From the NCBI RefSeq assembly GCF_012271765.1, contig NZ_VRKO01000013.1, positions 359,960 through 423,959 on the forward strand: a DNA stretch of 64,000 nucleotides, given 5' to 3'. The DNA is from Erwinia rhapontici. GTDB lineage: Bacteria; Pseudomonadota; Gammaproteobacteria; Enterobacterales; Enterobacteriaceae. Below, one piece after another: positions 26,261 through 34,313 of this stretch (position 1 is its first letter; the number at the start of each line of letters is the position of its first letter). Made by a program: the position numbers and the translations under genes. Under the pieces are notes generated by a model. It was not told where the DNA came from. It ran no database searches and saw nothing but the letters and a program-made list of their open reading frames with translations.

Positions 26261-26680
26261 TTACTGGTGTGCAATCACCGAGGCAATTACGCCGGTCGCC
26301 ACCGCAATCAAGACATAATTGCCGTCAACGTTCATCCAGCGATGACCGGATGGCGGCGATTTCAATCCGCGTTTTTTCCAGTCACTGACCTGATACCCTT
26401 TCCCCCGATACTGCTGCGGCAGGGCGTGGCCCCGGCGGAAGTCAGGCTTCTGCTGATGCTCTGCCTGCTGGTGACTACGCTGTTGATGCTGCGATGTATG
26501 CTGGGGCCGTGCGTCATGACCTTGTTGCGGGCTTTTCTGCTGTGGTTGATGCTGTGGCTGCTGTGGATGTTTGACCGGCTGCTGCTGGTCTGGGCCATTA
26601 CCGGGACCCTGAGCAAAGGCACTCAGACTGCTGCTGGCACAAATCATGACCGAGAGGGCAATCGTGGCGATCTTTTTCAT
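26261..26680 (-). CDS. RcnB-like periplasmic protein, His/Gln-rich type
   Basis: A 139-residue secreted protein with signal peptide (residues 1-23, ending AFA), the shared QGPGNGPDQQ opening, a middle stretch (residues 34-80) very rich in Gln, His and Pro, and the RcnB-family end (RRGHALPQQY, VSDWKKRGL, NVDGNYVLIAVATGVI). AAGGA precedes the ATG. The middle region differs entirely from the paralogue at 16972-17424 while both ends agree, so the linker seems free to change. A role in periplasmic metal handling is inferred from the family. Confidence 0.75.
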   Translation of the reverse strand: MKKIATIALSVMICASSSLSAFAQGPGNGPDQQQPVKHPQQPQHQPQQKSPQQGHDARPQHTSQHQQRSHQQAEHQQKPDFRRGHALPQQYRGKGYQVSDWKKRGLKSPPSGHRWMNVDGNYVLIAVATGVIASVIAHQ

Positions 26681-26805
26681 CTTATTATTCCTTGCGATTG
26701 AATCAATGTTCAGACAGAAGGAATGTGGCGTCTGGCGGGCGGTTGAACAAGGGTAAAAGTCTGAAGTTGCCGGGTTTAACGAAATCTTTAAACTTCCTTA
26801 ACGCA

Positions 26806-26838
26806 ATGCCGGGCACCTCTCCACAGTGTGCCCGGCAT
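26806..26838. terminator. strong hairpin at the end of the Fe-alcohol dehydrogenase gene
   Basis: An eleven-base-pair stem ATGCCGGGCAC / GTGCCCGGCAT with an eleven-base loop lies just beyond the stop codon of the leftward dehydrogenase gene. No clear T-run follows, so its role as a terminator is likely but not certain. Confidence 0.55.
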
Positions 26839-26844
26839 CCGTGC

Positions 26845-27987
26845 TTAATCTGCGCCCGGGTAGGCCTGCTCCAGCAGCCAGCGCTGTTGTTCCACGCTGT
26901 AGGTCACCAGGCTGTTTTTGCTGTTAGAACGGGCCAGAACCCAGTCGATCTCTTGTTTGTTCAGGGCGGGAGGAGATTGCCAGAACGGGTGAATCGCGTT
27001 ATCGGTCAGCCAACTGTCCAGCCGTCTTGCCGTTGCCCCTTCTCCCAGCGGGAACAGGGCCGCACCCAGCTGCTGCATCAGGGCGATCTGCTGCGGATGT
27101 TCGCTCTCATTCAGCAGATGCAGGAACGGCAGCAGCAGGCGACCGCACACTTCCCCATGATGGAAATCCCTGATAGCACCCAGCTCTCCGGCGATACCGT
27201 GGATCACGCCCAGCCCGGCCATGCTCAGGCTCTGCCCGCCGAGCCATGACGCCATCATCATCTGTTCACGCGCCTCATTACCAGCTTCATCCTCCTGATT
27301 AAGCGCCGCCCAGCCGCGCATAAAGGCCCGCATCCCACTGATGGCGGTCTGTTGGGTAAAGGCATTGCCGTTCTGGGAGAGATAAGCTTCAAACAGGTGC
27401 GTAAAGGCATCGATACCGCAGCAGGCCAGCACATGATCTGACGCACCGCGCAGCAGGTCTGGGTCGAGGATCGCTATTTGCGGCACAAAGTTAGCGTGGC
27501 GTAATGACGCTTTGACGTTGAGCTTATTTTTGTCGGTGATCACGGCATTTTGCGTCACTTCGCTGCCCGTTCCCGCCGTAGTGGGGATCGCAATCAGCGG
27601 AAGTGTGGCACCACTCACGGCGGTATCGCCGACTTTTTCCAGATAGCGCAGGGTATTAAGCGGATGCTGGCTGAGTGCGGCAACCGCTTTGGCAGCATCC
27701 AGCACGCTGCCGCCGCCAATAGCGACCACGCGTTTAGCCTTATCACGCCAGCGTGCCACCCAGGCATCGATCTCATCAGGGGAAGCTTCATGACTGACGA
27801 TTTCCACGCCGCACAGCAGGGGCTCCAGCTGGGGTTGAAGCTGTTGCCAGGCGCTGCCGTTAAGAAACGAACGGCCACAGAACAGCAGCGTGGGCAATAG
27901 CGGATCGTTCAGCAGCGGGACCAGTTGTTGCAGGCTACCGCGGCCAAAAAAAGTGTGTCGGTTAGTAATCAATTGACGCGTGGACAT
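26845..27987 (-). CDS. iron-containing alcohol dehydrogenase
   Basis: A 380-residue group III (Fe-dependent) alcohol dehydrogenase. Nucleotide-binding GGGSVLDAAKA and the PTTAGTGSEVT signature are present, and metal-binding histidines lie in DAFTHLFEAY, GVIHGIAGELG and FHHGEVCG. The ATG at 27987 begins the conserved domain; the frame stays open upstream through the lipoprotein gene and was not used. The physiological substrate is unknown. Maleylacetate reductase-like or general alcohol dehydrogenase roles are possible. Confidence 0.82.
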   Translation of the reverse strand: MSTRQLITNRHTFFGRGSLQQLVPLLNDPLLPTLLFCGRSFLNGSAWQQLQPQLEPLLCGVEIVSHEASPDEIDAWVARWRDKAKRVVAIGGGSVLDAAKAVAALSQHPLNTLRYLEKVGDTAVSGATLPLIAIPTTAGTGSEVTQNAVITDKNKLNVKASLRHANFVPQIAILDPDLLRGASDHVLACCGIDAFTHLFEAYLSQNGNAFTQQTAISGMRAFMRGWAALNQEDEAGNEAREQMMMASWLGGQSLSMAGLGVIHGIAGELGAIRDFHHGEVCGRLLLPFLHLLNESEHPQQIALMQQLGAALFPLGEGATARRLDSWLTDNAIHPFWQSPPALNKQEIDWVLARSNSKNSLVTYSVEQQRWLLEQAYPGAD

Positions 27988-28006
27988 CGGCAGAAGTTCT
28001 CGCAGG

Positions 28007-28387
28007 TTAAGGGCAGGTAAAGGTGATCGCCTGGTCTTTCGGGGCGTTAATAATCGCGAAACGATGATCGGAAATACGCTGTGCCAGCCAGCCATCCGGC
28101 GTGGTGGCTGAGGGAATATAGAGCTGGCGATCGTTGGACTGTAGTGGCCCGCTGTCGAGCCTGAGGTCTGGCAACTCAACGGAGAATGAGCTGAAGCGGT
28201 CAATAATCATCGCCTGGGTGGCCCCCTGCGGTTGCCCGGTCAAGGTTTGTATCTCCCCGGGACACGACTGACCTTTATAGTCTGAGGAGCACGCAGCAAG
28301 CAGAAAGACCAGCGAAGGCAACAGTATACGGATGGCACGCTGCGGTGAAGGGAGAGAGGGCAACAGCCAGTGTCCTGAATTCGGCAT
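28007..28387 (-). CDS. small lipoprotein of unknown function
   Basis: A 126-residue protein with a lipoprotein signal: basic start, hydrophobic LLPSLVFL and the lipobox LAAC followed by SSDYKG. The mature part (about 90 residues) has two further Cys (GQSC and the final FTCP), suggesting a disulfide. AGGA lies before the ATG at 28387. It is 19 bases upstream of the dehydrogenase gene in the same direction, so the two may be cotranscribed. No family recognised. Confidence 0.6.
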   Translation of the reverse strand: MPNSGHWLLPSLPSPQRAIRILLPSLVFLLAACSSDYKGQSCPGEIQTLTGQPQGATQAMIIDRFSSFSVELPDLRLDSGPLQSNDRQLYIPSATTPDGWLAQRISDHRFAIINAPKDQAITFTCP

Positions 28388-28580
28388 AGTACATCCTGTT
28401 AGTGGCGGTTCCACATTGGGTGTGATGCGACTGATTATAGCCCGGCCCGATAATAACGTCATTGTAGAGTCATGCTTCTCTGGATAGTTAGTGTTCACTA
28501 TCGCTGTGTAGCATAAGATTCAATAACCCTCTATTTTGTAACGTTAAAATGAATCAATTCAGCCAAAACGTTAACAATAG

Positions 28581-28609
28581 TTCGCAAGCAAATTAATGAG
28601 TGCTACAAT
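28581..28609 (+). promoter_or_regulatory. possible pqqU promoter
   Basis: TTCGCA (28581-28586), a 17-base spacer and TACAAT (28604-28609) form a plausible sigma-70 promoter, with a start near 28616. A start here would give a leader of about 240 bases. Confidence 0.45.
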
Positions 28610-28620
28610 CGCCACCGTTT

Positions 28621-28636
28621 TGTGACATGCATCACA
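28621..28636. promoter_or_regulatory. CRP site upstream of pqqU
   Basis: TGTGACATGCATCACA is a perfect match to the TGTGA-N6-TCACA consensus. If transcription starts near 28616, the site lies just downstream of the start and would repress; with a later weak promoter (TAACTG near 28657) it could activate. Which holds cannot be decided from sequence. Confidence 0.75.
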
Positions 28637-28800
28637 TAAGTGCTGGCAGGGACGCGTAACTGCCGCACAGAAAAAGACGTCAGCGCGTAACAGGGAAGCG
28701 TTCTTTGTCGATGAACTGAGCAAACCTGACCAGGAGTTATATACTTTTGGCGAGGTTGCCTGGTGAAGACAAAGCCGTGTACGTCAGGGAATGTCGGGCG

Positions 28801-28823
28801 CTTACCGGGCTGGGCCGGGTAAG
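28801..28823 (+). promoter_or_regulatory. structured leader hairpin before pqqU start
   Basis: A strong stem (CTTACC pairing with GGTAAG, plus an inner GGC/GCC stem) is followed by ACTTTTAGC and an AT-rich stretch, ending 36 bases before the proposed GTG. It resembles an attenuator-like hairpin. It could also lie inside the coding region if an upstream ATG at 28791 is used. Confidence 0.4.
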
Positions 28824-28859
28824 ACTTTTAGCATTATTTTTACTTATCGAATAATTCCA

Positions 28860-31010
28860 GTGAATAATAAAACCTCTGCTTACTTTCTGACGCCTCTGTT
28901 TCTGATGACGCCTGCTGCTGTCAGCTATGCACAAACGTCTACCGATGCCGCCACTGCTCAGGGACAGGAATCTTCCCTGATGGTGATTAAACAGCGCACA
29001 GGCCTGTCCGAACTGGATACCCCGGCAGCGGTCAGCGTGGTGGATGGCGACGAGCTGCGCCGTGCCAGCGCTCAGGTGAATCTTTCCGAAAACCTTGGCG
29101 GCGTGCCGGGGCTGCAAATTCAGAATCGCCAGAACTATGCTCAGGATCTGCAACTGTCCGTGCGCGGCTTCGGCAGCCGTTCCATGTACGGTGTGCGCGG
29201 CGTGCGGCTGTATGTTGATGGCATTCCCGCCACCATGCCGGATGGGCAGGGGCAGACGTCGAACATTGATATTAACTCGGTGGGCAAGGTGGAAGTGCTG
29301 CGTGGGCCTTATTCTGCGCTGTACGGCAATGCGTCCGGCGGCGTGGTGAATATTGACAGCGAAACGGGCAGCCAGCCCACCACGCTGGAAGCGGGCACTT
29401 ACTTCGGCAGCTACGGCTCATGGCGTAACAGCGTCAAAGCCAGCGGCGCCACCGGTGATGGCACCCAGGCGGGGGACGTGAATTACACGATTTCCGGTTC
29501 GCGCTTTACCACCCACGGCTTTCGCGACCACAGCGGTACGCAGAAAAGCCTCGGTAACGGTAAGCTCGGCGTGCGTCTTGATGATGTCAGTACCCTGACG
29601 CTGATGTTTAACAGCGTCTCCGTGGATGCTAACGATCCCGGTGGTCTGACGGAAGAAGAATATAAAGCCAATCCGCGCCAGTCGCCGCGTGGCGATAACT
29701 TTAATACCCGTAAGAGCCTCGACCAGACTCAGGTCGGCCTGCGTTATCAGCGTGAGATGAGTGAAAATGACCAACTGACGCTGACCACCTGGCACGGTGA
29801 GCGCCACACTACGCAATATCAGTCGATCCCTTATGGTACTCAGCAGCTCGCTACCTATCCGGGCGGCGTCATTGTGCTGGAGCGTAAATATCAGGGAGTG
29901 GATACCCGCTGGAAGCACGACGGTCAGCTCGGCTCTGTACCGGTGACGCTGATTGGCGGCCTCGACTATGAAACCATGACCGAACGCCGTCAGGGCTTCC
30001 AGAACTACAATACGGTCAACGGGGTTAACCAGTTCGGTGAGAAGGGCGATCAACGCCGCAACGAAAAAAACACCATGTGGAACCTCGATCCCTATCTGCA
30101 AACCAGCTGGCAGCTGACGCCAAAGTGGACGCTGGATGCCGGGTTGCGCTACAGCACGGTGAACTTTGATTCCACCGACTACTATATAACCAGTGTTAAC
30201 GGTGATGACAGCGGCAGCGCGCGCTATCACAAGCTGCTGCCGATGGGCTCGGTGAACTATGCGGTGACCGATGCATGGAATCTTTATGCTTCTGCCGGGC
30301 GTGGTTTTGAAACCCCGACGATTAATGAGCTTTCTTACCGTTCGACTTCCGGTACGCAGACCGGTCTGAACCTGGGGCTGAAACCCGCGACCAGCGACAC
30401 CGTTGAACTGGGCAGTAAAACCCGCATCGGTTATGGCCTGCTGACCGCCGCCGTGTTCCAGACCAATACCGATAATGAGCTGGTGGTCGACAGCAGTTCA
30501 GGGGGGCGTGCCGTGTATAAAAATGCCGGAGAAACGCGTCGTCGTGGCCTGGAGCTGGGCTTTGACCAGCAGTTCGCGATGGACTGGCACCTGAAGCTGG
30601 CGTGGACATTGCTGGATGCCACGTACCGCAATGAAACCTGTAATGCGAAGAATGTCTGTACGCCTGCGGGCAACCGCCTGCCGGGTATTGCACGCAATAT
30701 GGGCTACGCATCACTGGCGTATGCACCGGAAAGCGGCTGGCATGCCGGTGCCGATATTCGTTATATGAGTGACATTCAGGCCAATGATGCGAACGATGCC
30801 CAGGCACCGTCCTACGCAGTAACCAGCCTGAACAGTGGCTACCGTTTCAACTGGAGCCAGTGGTCGCTGGACCTGTTTGGCCGCGTCGATAACCTGTTCG
30901 ACCGTGAGTACGTCGGCTCCGTTATCGTGAATGAAGGTAATAACCGCTACTACGAACCCGCACCGGGGCGTAACTGGGGCGGCGGTGCCACCGTGACGTA
31001 TCAGTTCTGA
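28860..31010 (+). CDS. pqqU: PqqU (YncD), TonB-dependent PQQ receptor
   Basis: A 716-residue outer-membrane TonB-dependent receptor. The sequence runs along E. coli YncD/PqqU: SELDTPAAVSVVDGDELR, plug motif VPGLQIQNRQNYAQDLQLSV, RGFGSRSMYG, YVDGIPATMPDGQGQTSNID, and the ending NLFDREYVGSVIVNEGNNRY then YEPAPGRN. PqqU imports the cofactor pyrroloquinoline quinone at very low concentration. The plug spans about residues 40-150 and the barrel follows, ending in Phe. A GTG at 28860 is proposed because it gives a proper signal peptide (MNNKTSAYFLTPLFL..YAQ); an ATG at 28791 is the alternative. The gene sits directly upstream of gcd, a PQQ enzyme. Confidence 0.88.
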   Translation: MNNKTSAYFLTPLFLMTPAAVSYAQTSTDAATAQGQESSLMVIKQRTGLSELDTPAAVSVVDGDELRRASAQVNLSENLGGVPGLQIQNRQNYAQDLQLSVRGFGSRSMYGVRGVRLYVDGIPATMPDGQGQTSNIDINSVGKVEVLRGPYSALYGNASGGVVNIDSETGSQPTTLEAGTYFGSYGSWRNSVKASGATGDGTQAGDVNYTISGSRFTTHGFRDHSGTQKSLGNGKLGVRLDDVSTLTLMFNSVSVDANDPGGLTEEEYKANPRQSPRGDNFNTRKSLDQTQVGLRYQREMSENDQLTLTTWHGERHTTQYQSIPYGTQQLATYPGGVIVLERKYQGVDTRWKHDGQLGSVPVTLIGGLDYETMTERRQGFQNYNTVNGVNQFGEKGDQRRNEKNTMWNLDPYLQTSWQLTPKWTLDAGLRYSTVNFDSTDYYITSVNGDDSGSARYHKLLPMGSVNYAVTDAWNLYASAGRGFETPTINELSYRSTSGTQTGLNLGLKPATSDTVELGSKTRIGYGLLTAAVFQTNTDNELVVDSSSGGRAVYKNAGETRRRGLELGFDQQFAMDWHLKLAWTLLDATYRNETCNAKNVCTPAGNRLPGIARNMGYASLAYAPESGWHAGADIRYMSDIQANDANDAQAPSYAVTSLNSGYRFNWSQWSLDLFGRVDNLFDREYVGSVIVNEGNNRYYEPAPGRNWGGGATVTYQF

Positions 31011-31166
31011 GTATTTCGCCGAAGACAATATGGCAATGAATCCAGTAATGGCCTGCTGAAGCGCCTGCAGTGGCGGGTCAATGACACCGTATGGATAGGA
31101 AGTATAAAACTAAAAGATTGGGCTCTCGCTTAATCGATGACTTTAAATTTTGGTAAGGTTCAAACT

Positions 31167-33548
31167 ATGCAAAGTAAAGCATCAAGAATACTGATCCTGT
31201 TAACAGCGATTTTCGCCACTCTGAGTGGTCTGTATCTGTTAATTGGCGGTATCTGGTTGGCTAAACTGGGTGGCTCGCTCTACTACATCATCGCTGGTGT
31301 GGTTCTGCTGATCACAGCTTTTATGCTGTATCGCCGCCGTGGCGCAGCGCTGCTGTTCTACGCACTCTTTCTGCTGGCGACCACTATCTGGTCACTGTGG
31401 GAAGTGGGTTCCGACTTCTGGGCGCTGACACCGCGTCTGGACGTCACCTTCTTCCTCGGCCTGTGGATGGTGCTGCCGTTCATCTGGCGTGGCCTGGGTT
31501 CAACGGGTGCATTCCCTCGCGTGGCACTTTCAGCCGTGCTGGTGTTTGTGGTCGCGGTGCTGGCTTACTCGGTGTTTAACGACCCGCAGGAAATCAACGG
31601 CACGCTGAGCCAGGATCAGGCCGCGGCGGCCCCGGCTGACGACGGTATTCCGGCAGGTGACTGGCCGGCTTATGGCCGTACGCAGGGCGGTACGCGTTAC
31701 TCCCCGCTGAAGCAGGTTAACGACACTAACGTTGATAAGCTGCAGGAAGCCTGGACCTTCCAGACCGGCGACCTGAAAACACCTAACGATCCGGGTGAGA
31801 TCACCAACGAAGTCACGCCAATCAAAATCGGCGATGCTTTGTATCTGTGTACTGCGCACCAGCAGCTGTTTGCTCTGGATGCGGCGACGGGTAAGCAGAA
31901 GTGGAAGTTTGATCCGAAGATGAAGACGGACCCGACGTTCCAGCATGTGACCTGTCGTGGTGTGTCTTACTACCAGACGCCAGAAGCCGCAGCGACCCCA
32001 GCCGGAACTCAGCCTGCGCTGTGCTCACGCCGCGTGTTACTGCCGGTCAATGACGGTAGTCTGTATGCGTTGGACGCTGAAACCGGCGCTCTGTGCCCGG
32101 AATTCGGCGACAACGGTAAGCTGAACCTGCAGAGCAATCTGCCTTACAATAAAGTGGGTTCTTACGAACCAACGTCACCGCCTATCATCACCAGCACCAC
32201 TATTGTGATGGCCGGTGCGGTCACCGATAACTACTCAACCAAAGAGCCGTCCGGTGTGATCCGTGGTTTCGATGTCAACACAGGTAAACTGCTGTGGGCC
32301 TTCGATACCGGCGCGAAAGATCCGAACGTGATTGCGGAAGGCGAGCAGCACTACACGCCGAACTCTCCGAACTCATGGGCTCCGGCGTCTTACGATGCCA
32401 AACTGGACCTGGTTTACCTGCCAATTGGTGTTTCGACCCCTGATATCTGGGGCGGTCACCGTACCCCGGAAATGGAGCGCTTTGCCACGGGTATGCTGGC
32501 ACTGAATGCCACCACCGGTAAACTGGCCTGGTTCTATCAGACGGTTCACCACGATCTGTGGGATATGGACGTTCCGGCACAGCCAACGCTGGCTGATATC
32601 AACGACAAAGACGGTAACAAGGTTCCGGTCATCTACATTCCGACCAAAACCGGTGACATCTTTGTGCTGAACCGTACCAACGGTAAGCCTGTTGTTCCGG
32701 CACCGGAAATGAAGGTTCCGGGTGGCGCAGCCAAGGGCGATCACGTTTCCCCTACGCAGCCTTACTCTGAGCTGAGCTTCCGCCCGAAAGCGCAGCTGAC
32801 CGGGAAAGATATGTGGGGTGCCACTATCTACGATCAGCTGATTTGTCGTGTGATGTTCCACCAGTTACGTTATGAAGGTCCGTTCACTCCGCCATCTGAG
32901 CAGGGGACTCTGGTGTTCCCGGGTAACCTCGGTATGTTCGAGTGGGGCGGTATTGCCGTGGATACCGATCGTCAGGTTGCGGTCACGAATCCAATGGCGC
33001 TGCCGTTTGTTTCCCGTCTGATCCCTCGTGGTCCGGGTAACCCGATTGAGCCGGATGAGAATGATAAGGGCGGTACCGGTACTGAGTCCGGTGTTCAGCC
33101 ACAGTACGGCTTGCCGTACGGCGTGACGCTGAATCCGTTCCTGTCTCCGCTGGGCTTCCCGTGCAAACAGCCTTCATGGGGCTACATCTCTGCGGTTGAC
33201 CTGAAAACCAATGATATCGTGTGGAAAAAACGTATCGGCACCGTGCGCGACAGCTCACCGGTTCCGCTGCCGTTTAAAATGGGTATGCCAATGCTGGGCG
33301 GACCGGTGACCACTGCCGGTAACGTGTTCTTCATTGCTGCCACCGCCGATAACTACCTGCGTGCATTCAACGTCTCTAACGGCAAACAGCTGTGGGAAGC
33401 GCGTCTGCCAGCGGGTGGCCAGGCGACACCAATGACCTATGAAGTGAACGGTAAGCAGTATGTGCTGATCGTTGCGGGTGGCCACGGTTCGTTCGGCACC
33501 AAGCTGGGTGATTACGTGAAAGCTTACGCGCTGCCTGACAGCAAATAA
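31167..33548 (+). CDS. gcd: Gcd, membrane-bound PQQ-dependent glucose dehydrogenase
   Basis: A 793-residue quinoprotein: five N-terminal membrane helices (residues about 10-140) hold ubiquinone, and a periplasmic eight-bladed propeller (GDWPAYGRTQGGTRYSPL onward) binds PQQ and calcium. Conserved stretches include FQTGDLKTPNDPGE, TFQHVTCRGVSYY, HHDLWDMDVPAQPTL and GGPVTTAGNVFFIAATADNY. It oxidises D-glucose to gluconolactone in the periplasm. AAGG stands eight bases before the ATG at 31167; the frame opens at 31137. It follows pqqU by 156 bases, so readthrough or a separate promoter are both possible. Confidence 0.95.
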   Translation: MQSKASRILILLTAIFATLSGLYLLIGGIWLAKLGGSLYYIIAGVVLLITAFMLYRRRGAALLFYALFLLATTIWSLWEVGSDFWALTPRLDVTFFLGLWMVLPFIWRGLGSTGAFPRVALSAVLVFVVAVLAYSVFNDPQEINGTLSQDQAAAAPADDGIPAGDWPAYGRTQGGTRYSPLKQVNDTNVDKLQEAWTFQTGDLKTPNDPGEITNEVTPIKIGDALYLCTAHQQLFALDAATGKQKWKFDPKMKTDPTFQHVTCRGVSYYQTPEAAATPAGTQPALCSRRVLLPVNDGSLYALDAETGALCPEFGDNGKLNLQSNLPYNKVGSYEPTSPPIITSTTIVMAGAVTDNYSTKEPSGVIRGFDVNTGKLLWAFDTGAKDPNVIAEGEQHYTPNSPNSWAPASYDAKLDLVYLPIGVSTPDIWGGHRTPEMERFATGMLALNATTGKLAWFYQTVHHDLWDMDVPAQPTLADINDKDGNKVPVIYIPTKTGDIFVLNRTNGKPVVPAPEMKVPGGAAKGDHVSPTQPYSELSFRPKAQLTGKDMWGATIYDQLICRVMFHQLRYEGPFTPPSEQGTLVFPGNLGMFEWGGIAVDTDRQVAVTNPMALPFVSRLIPRGPGNPIEPDENDKGGTGTESGVQPQYGLPYGVTLNPFLSPLGFPCKQPSWGYISAVDLKTNDIVWKKRIGTVRDSSPVPLPFKMGMPMLGGPVTTAGNVFFIAATADNYLRAFNVSNGKQLWEARLPAGGQATPMTYEVNGKQYVLIVAGGHGSFGTKLGDYVKAYALPDSK

Positions 33549-33567
33549 AGGCGGTTAACCTCGGGCG

Positions 33568-33794
33568 AGGCATGCTTCGCCCCTACGAATGATGCAAAGC
33601 AAGATCGCTCTTCGTAGGGGCCGGGTATGTCCGGCCTGTTTGACTCGTATCGACGACAATCCTGTAGGGGTCAGGCATGCTTCGCCCCTACGAATGATGC
33701 AAAGCAAGATCGCTCTTCGTAGGGGCCGGGTATGTCCGGCCTGTTTGACTCGTATCGACGACAATCCTGTAGGGGTCAGGCATGCCTGACCCGC
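33568..33794. repeat. two perfect 105-base tandem repeats built from palindromic units
   Basis: The segments starting at 33568 and 33673 repeat with a 105-base period (GGCATGCTTCGCCCCTACGA .. TCTTCGTAGGGGCCGGGTAT .. GACAATCCTGTAGGGG), and a partial third copy begins at 33778. Each unit contains GTAGGGG-type palindromes related to the 42-base array at 25.9 kb. They lie between gcd and its terminator. Confidence 0.85.
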
Positions 33795-33798
33795 AAAG

Positions 33799-33831
33799 CA
33801 AAAGGGCGACTGTGAAGTCGCCCTTTTTTTT
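33799..33831. terminator. bidirectional rho-independent terminator
   Basis: GGGCGACT-GTGA-AGTCGCCC stem-loop (33804-33823) flanked by AAAA on the left and eight T on the right. It ends rightward transcription from gcd and overlaps the stop codon of the leftward gene. Confidence 0.9.
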
Positions 33832-34294
33832 ATGCCAGCGTTTTCAGCGCCGTAATCTGTTCCCGCCAGCGGGCCAGCGCCGCTACTTCATCGTTCAGAC
33901 TGAACGTTAACCCACTGGTCACCGTGGCATAAGGTGCCCGATGGGCGATCACCTGCTTAACCTCAGCGCTGAATACCGCCAGTTTAAGATCGGTCAGCGT
34001 TTCCGGGCGTGGCTCTGCCAGTGCCTGAATCTCCACCACCGCATCATTGAGTACCAGTGCCAGCGTGATCCTGCCATCCCGCTTCAGATTGCGCGTGGTG
34101 GTGGAGTCTGGCCAGATGGCAAACAGCAGCTCATTCGGGGAGCAGGCAATGATTTCCCCCAGGCTCAGCTGTGCCGCATACGGCCAGCCATTTTCACCCA
34201 CGCTGGACAGACGAATCGCCTGATACCGATGGCTTTCAGGTATTGAGCCGTCAAGCAGGGTCAGCAGAGCAGGCGGCAGTGTAGGGTTGTTCAT
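33830..34294 (-). CDS. pyridoxamine 5'-phosphate oxidase-like (FMN split-barrel) protein
   Basis: A 154-residue protein resembling the FMN-binding split barrel: AIRLSSVGENGWPYAAQLSL, NELLFAIWPDSTTTRNLKRD and GRITLALVLNDAVVEIQALA match the strand pattern and flavin-contact region. Small members act as FMN or F420 reductases, often of unknown substrate. AAGGA precedes the ATG at 34294. It lies 19 bases downstream of the LacI gene in the same direction, so it may be part of the same transcript. Confidence 0.65.
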   Translation of the reverse strand: MNNPTLPPALLTLLDGSIPESHRYQAIRLSSVGENGWPYAAQLSLGEIIACSPNELLFAIWPDSTTTRNLKRDGRITLALVLNDAVVEIQALAEPRPETLTDLKLAVFSAEVKQVIAHRAPYATVTSGLTFSLNDEVAALARWREQITALKTLA

Positions 34295-34313
34295 CAGTCG
34301 TTCCTTCAGTTGA

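Noticed and set aside
25930-26388. Open frames of 152 and 90 residues on both strands across the palindromic array
   Set aside because: They are translations of the 42-base repeat (a multiple of three), have no ribosome binding site and no sequence beyond the repeated unit.
28640-28860. Cobalamin riboswitch in the pqqU leader
   Set aside because: A CAGGAG motif near the middle recalls the B12 box, but the other conserved boxes and the overall fold are missing.
33555-33789. Short frames on both strands in the 105-base repeat
   Set aside because: The period is a multiple of three, so open frames follow automatically; no start signals.
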